Assembly (NCBI GenBank): GCA_035555315.1
Contig: DATMGU010000050.1
Coordinates: 1 to 16,829 of the forward strand
Source: DATMGU01 sp035555315
GTDB taxonomy: Bacteria > Pseudomonadota > Alphaproteobacteria > ATCC43930 > CGMCC-115725
Reading direction: 5' to 3'
DNA length: 16,829 bases
Part shown: piece after piece, positions 14,265 to 16,829 of the stretch
Layout of the letters: every line of letters begins with the position of its first letter
Position numbering within the stretch: the first letter of the stretch is position 1
Made by a program: the position numbers and the translations under genes
Notes under the pieces: model-generated
What the model saw: the letters and a program-made list of their open reading frames with translations, nothing else
What the model was told of the DNA's origin: nothing
Database searches by the model: none

Positions 14265-14635
14265 CGACGGTGCTCATCGTCGACGACGAAGCGCTGGCGG
14301 CCGAGGAAACGGCAGAAGCGCTGGAGCTGGCGGGCCTTTCGACCCAGTGGTCGGCGGATCCTTTCGACGCAATCGCACGCGCCGAGAATCCCGCTGTCGG
14401 CGTCGTTGTGACCGATCTCAGGATGCCGGGCCTCGATGGCGCTCGTCTCATTGACCGCTTGCGGGCGTCGCGCACCGATCTGTGCTTCGTGATCGTCACC
14501 GGCCACGGAACGATTGATCAGGGGCCGGCCGATCCGCCGGAGATTCTGGCGCGCCTGCGCAAGCCGCTCGACCTTGTCGCCTTGATCGACCTGCTCCGCC
14601 TGCACCTGGCTGAGAGCCGAGACCATGCCGAATAG
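14261..14635 (+). CDS. Single-domain response regulator (receiver only)
   Basis: A 124-aa CheY-like receiver with no output domain. The acidic pair is D8-D9 (VDDE), the phosphoacceptor D52 (VTDLRMPGLDG), the switch Thr T80 (VTGHG) and the conserved Lys K101 (RKP). I chose the ATG at 14261 because it overlaps the TGA of the preceding gene (ATGA), implying coupled translation; an ATG five codons earlier is possible. A lone receiver may act as a phosphate shuttle or sink among the kinase and the two output regulators, or bind a protein target. Its stop overlaps the start of the histidine kinase gene by 11 bp. Confidence 0.92.
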   Translation: MTTVLIVDDEALAAEETAEALELAGLSTQWSADPFDAIARAENPAVGVVVTDLRMPGLDGARLIDRLRASRTDLCFVIVTGHGTIDQGPADPPEILARLRKPLDLVALIDLLRLHLAESRDHAE

Positions 14636-16481
14636 CGCTCGCTCCACCGCGGCATGCAGTCCGGGTCGCGGTCAACTGCCGACGACCCTCCGCCGCGGGA
14701 TCGTGGAATGGCTTCAGGGGACGAGTTTCCGGGCTCGCACCATTGTTGGGATCTCGGTCAGCCACGCCGTCGTCCTGGTCATCCTGATCGTCTCGGCAGC
14801 CGGCTGCATCGAGCACGCCGGACGAAGCGAGCTCGCCCACCGGGCCGACACCGGTCTGCGGCTGGCCGTCTCCCTTATGAGCGACGTCGTGGCGGCGGGC
14901 GATCGGAGCGAGATCGCGCATCTCGCGGCGGAGCTGGTCGAGAGCGGCGATTTCGCCCGGATCAGGGTCGTCGATGCTGCAGGCACCGAGCTCGCCGAGG
15001 CCGGAACTCTGGACGTGAGAGACCGGGACCAGCCTGAGCGCCATCAGGTCCTGACAAAGGATGGCAACCCGATCGCGACCCTCTCGATCGAGGTCCCGGA
15101 CGATTGGCTCGACAATTTCGAAGCCGGTGCTGAATCCATGCTCGCGATCCTGGCTCTCCTGTCGATTGCTCTGTCCGCCGTTATCTCCTATCTGGTCGGG
15201 ACCCACCTGACCCGCCAATTCAAGGCCCTCGGCCAGGCCGCGCGCAGAGTTGCCCGCGGCGAATTCGCGATCGAGGTCACCGAGCGCGGGCCCTCCGAGT
15301 TCCGCTCGGTCGCCCGCGCGATGAATGTCATGTCGATGCGCATAGGCCAGCTCTACGCCAACCTCACCGATACCCTCGCCGATCGGACGCGGACCCTCGA
15401 TTCGACCTTTGCCCATATGTCGGCCGGAGTGGCAATCTTCGATGATTCCGGATGCCTGGTTGCTGCCAACAACGCCTTCTCGGCACTCCTGGGGTTACCG
15501 CCATCCGTGGTCGTTCCCGGAGTCTCGCTTGACACGCTCGTCGACGTCCACCTGGGCCAAGGTCCACAACCGATCGGCGCCGAAGCCGAGGCGTGCGTCG
15601 CGCTGTGCCGCAACACCGGATGGCCCGGGCCATCGCTCGCCTTCGAGCTGCCGTTTCCGGACGGGCGCGTCATAGCAGTCCAACGGACCCGGTTGCCAGA
15701 CGGCGGCTTCATTGCGACCCACGAGGACGTGACGCAGCGATGCGAGGACCAGCGTCGCCTGCTGCACTCTGCCAAGCTCGCCACCTTGGGCGAGCTTGCG
15801 ACGGCCACCGCGCACGAGCTTAACCAGCCGCTGAACGTCATCCGGCTATGCGCCGACAATGCCCGGGCGAGACTGGCCGCCGGCAAGGCCGACGAGGCGT
15901 ATCTCGCAGCAAAGCTCGAGCGGATCTCGGCGCAGACCGAGCGGGCGGCCAACATCATCGACCATATGCGCGTCTTCGGACGCAAACCGGTCGAGGCTGC
16001 CGCTCCGTTCGACTTGTCGGCGGCGGTCGGCCACGCCACCGAGTTCTTCACGGAAACGGCACGATTGCGCGGCTACGAGCTGGAGTTGGCGATCGAACCC
16101 GGAGTGAGCGTCATCGGACATGCCGCGCTGATCGAGCAGGTCGTTGCGAACCTCCTGTCGAATGCCATGGCCGCCTGCGCCGCGCGGCGCACCCAAGAGG
16201 CCCCTTCCCGCATTCGAGTGACGGTATGTCGAAAGGATTCGCGCGCGCATGTCGAGGTCGCCGACAATGCCGGCGGCATCCCGGCAGAGGTCCTCCCCCG
16301 CATCTTCGAGCCGTTCTTCACGACCAAGCCGGGCGCCGAAGGGACCGGTCTCGGCCTCTCCATCAGCTACGGCATCGTCAGCGACATGGGTGGTCGGCTG
16401 ATCGCGGACAACGACGAGAGCGGCGCGGTGTTCTCGTTCGACTTGCCGATGGTTTCGAGAATCGACATCGACGCCCGTTGA
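14625..16481 (+). CDS. Membrane sensor histidine kinase (HAMP-PAS-HisKA-HATPase)
   Basis: A 618-aa inner-membrane sensor kinase. TM1 is at about 40-61 and TM2 at about 172-192, enclosing a periplasmic sensor region of about 110 residues with no family I recognise. A HAMP linker (about 193-247) and a PAS-like domain (about 258-372) precede the dimerisation domain. H397 in TAHELNQPLN is the phospho-acceptor. The ATPase domain has N509/N513 (ANLLSNAM), DNAGG (547-551), FEPFFTTK (561-568) and GTGLGLS (573-579), of the NtrB/DctB-like class. No receiver is fused. The ATG lies inside the end of the receiver-only gene, which implies translational coupling. It is the only kinase here for three receiver proteins, so it may phosphorylate all of them. 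The periplasmic signal is unknown. Confidence 0.94.
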   Translation: MPNSARSTAACSPGRGQLPTTLRRGIVEWLQGTSFRARTIVGISVSHAVVLVILIVSAAGCIEHAGRSELAHRADTGLRLAVSLMSDVVAAGDRSEIAHLAAELVESGDFARIRVVDAAGTELAEAGTLDVRDRDQPERHQVLTKDGNPIATLSIEVPDDWLDNFEAGAESMLAILALLSIALSAVISYLVGTHLTRQFKALGQAARRVARGEFAIEVTERGPSEFRSVARAMNVMSMRIGQLYANLTDTLADRTRTLDSTFAHMSAGVAIFDDSGCLVAANNAFSALLGLPPSVVVPGVSLDTLVDVHLGQGPQPIGAEAEACVALCRNTGWPGPSLAFELPFPDGRVIAVQRTRLPDGGFIATHEDVTQRCEDQRRLLHSAKLATLGELATATAHELNQPLNVIRLCADNARARLAAGKADEAYLAAKLERISAQTERAANIIDHMRVFGRKPVEAAAPFDLSAAVGHATEFFTETARLRGYELELAIEPGVSVIGHAALIEQVVANLLSNAMAACAARRTQEAPSRIRVTVCRKDSRAHVEVADNAGGIPAEVLPRIFEPFFTTKPGAEGTGLGLSISYGIVSDMGGRLIADNDESGAVFSFDLPMVSRIDIDAR

Positions 16482-16672
16482 TCGGCCTTCGACCTGACGA
16501 TCCCGGGGCTCATTCGTAAGCCCGCCAAAAGCTTCCCCAAATACGTCCTAGACCGGACGCTTACGCGGAGCTGGAGAACGCCGAAGCTGCGCTGACTCGC
16601 AGCTCAAATCCAAGTGGCCGTCTCCGCGTCGATCTTCCGGTAGTTTTCGGTAAACGCTGGTTGGTGCCTGTG
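16482..16672. other. Non-coding stretch downstream of the kinase gene
   Basis: No gene recognised. It contains two weak dyads, GGGCT / AGCCC (16506-16523) and a perfect 7-bp stem AGCTGCG / CGCAGCT with a 6-nt loop (16585-16604). Neither is followed by a T-run, so they are only weak terminator candidates. The sequence may be decayed insertion-element DNA, given the fragment to its right. Confidence 0.35.
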
Positions 16673-16829
16673 CTACTCGACATTGGAGCCCGCTATGCTG
16701 ACCTCGATCTCCAAATTTCCCTGACAGAACTCGGCCTTCTGGCTTAGGTCGGACTCTCGTCCCCCGTGCTTGCAGAGCGACTCATCCGCCTTCGCTCCAG
16801 CCTCGTTCTCCCGCAACAGCCCTATGATC
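16673..16829 (-). pseudogene. Decayed IS3-family orfA (transposase helix-turn-helix) fragment, runs off the right edge
   Basis: Read leftward from the right edge, the frame gives IIGLLRENEAGAKA, then LCKHG, then a weaker stretch ending LEIEVS before a TAG at 16673. The first part closely matches the N-terminal helix-turn-helix protein of IS3-family elements (from memory, IIGLLREQEAGAKTADLC then RKHGIS). The expected FYxWKAKFGG and RLKALEDEN segments are degraded, and no orfB is visible before the kinase gene. The start lies outside the window. It is probably a relic of an insertion sequence. Confidence 0.55.

Noticed and set aside
1..16829. CRISPR arrays, rRNA and tRNA genes
   Set aside because: No regularly spaced repeats, tRNA-like cloverleaf or rRNA sequence was recognised by reading the window.

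Overview
The window is high-GC bacterial DNA (by eye about two-thirds G+C) with dense genes, many 4-bp start/stop overlaps and gene families common in Alphaproteobacteria. A CsgG/HfaB-type secretion locus and NtrB-like two-component genes fit an environmental alphaproteobacterium, perhaps of the Rhodospirillales/Rhizobiales. The lineage is inferred from gene content only.

Left block (1-4315, all on the minus strand): transcription reads leftward through an FMN-dependent alpha-hydroxy-acid dehydrogenase very like (S)-mandelate dehydrogenase, a LysR regulator, an enolase-superfamily mandelate racemase/muconate lactonizing-type enzyme and an MHS-type major facilitator permease cut by the left edge. 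Together they suggest uptake and oxidation/dehydration of a hydroxy acid. A 161-bp palindromic MITE-like element with 15-bp perfect ends and a TTA duplication (2973-3133) sits directly upstream of the LysR ribosome-binding site. A 544-bp divergent spacer (4316-4859) follows.

Central block (4860-8755, plus strand): a tight four-gene catabolic operon encodes a creatininase-family amidohydrolase, a ketopantoate-reductase-like dehydrogenase, an SDR oxidoreductase and an M20 dipeptidase-like metallohydrolase. The first three genes overlap by 4 bp. It looks like a degradation pathway for an amide- or lactam-containing compound; the substrate is unknown.

Right block (8877-16829): on the minus strand a CsgG-family outer-membrane secretion lipoprotein is followed 2 bp later by a 287-aa signal-peptide protein and then, past a strong hairpin, by a 137-aa signal-peptide protein. 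The set resembles the Caulobacter holdfast-anchor genes hfaB/hfaD/hfaA, or a curli-like exporter with its surface clients. An MscS-type channel gene lies downstream. Divergent from csgG, on the plus strand, is a four-gene signalling operon: REC-EAL (c-di-GMP phosphodiesterase), REC-coiled-coil-MarR-like winged helix, a single-domain REC protein and a membrane HAMP-PAS histidine kinase. This pairs a surface-fibre export system with its own two-component/c-di-GMP control and is the most interesting part of the window. The right edge carries a decayed IS3-family orfA fragment.
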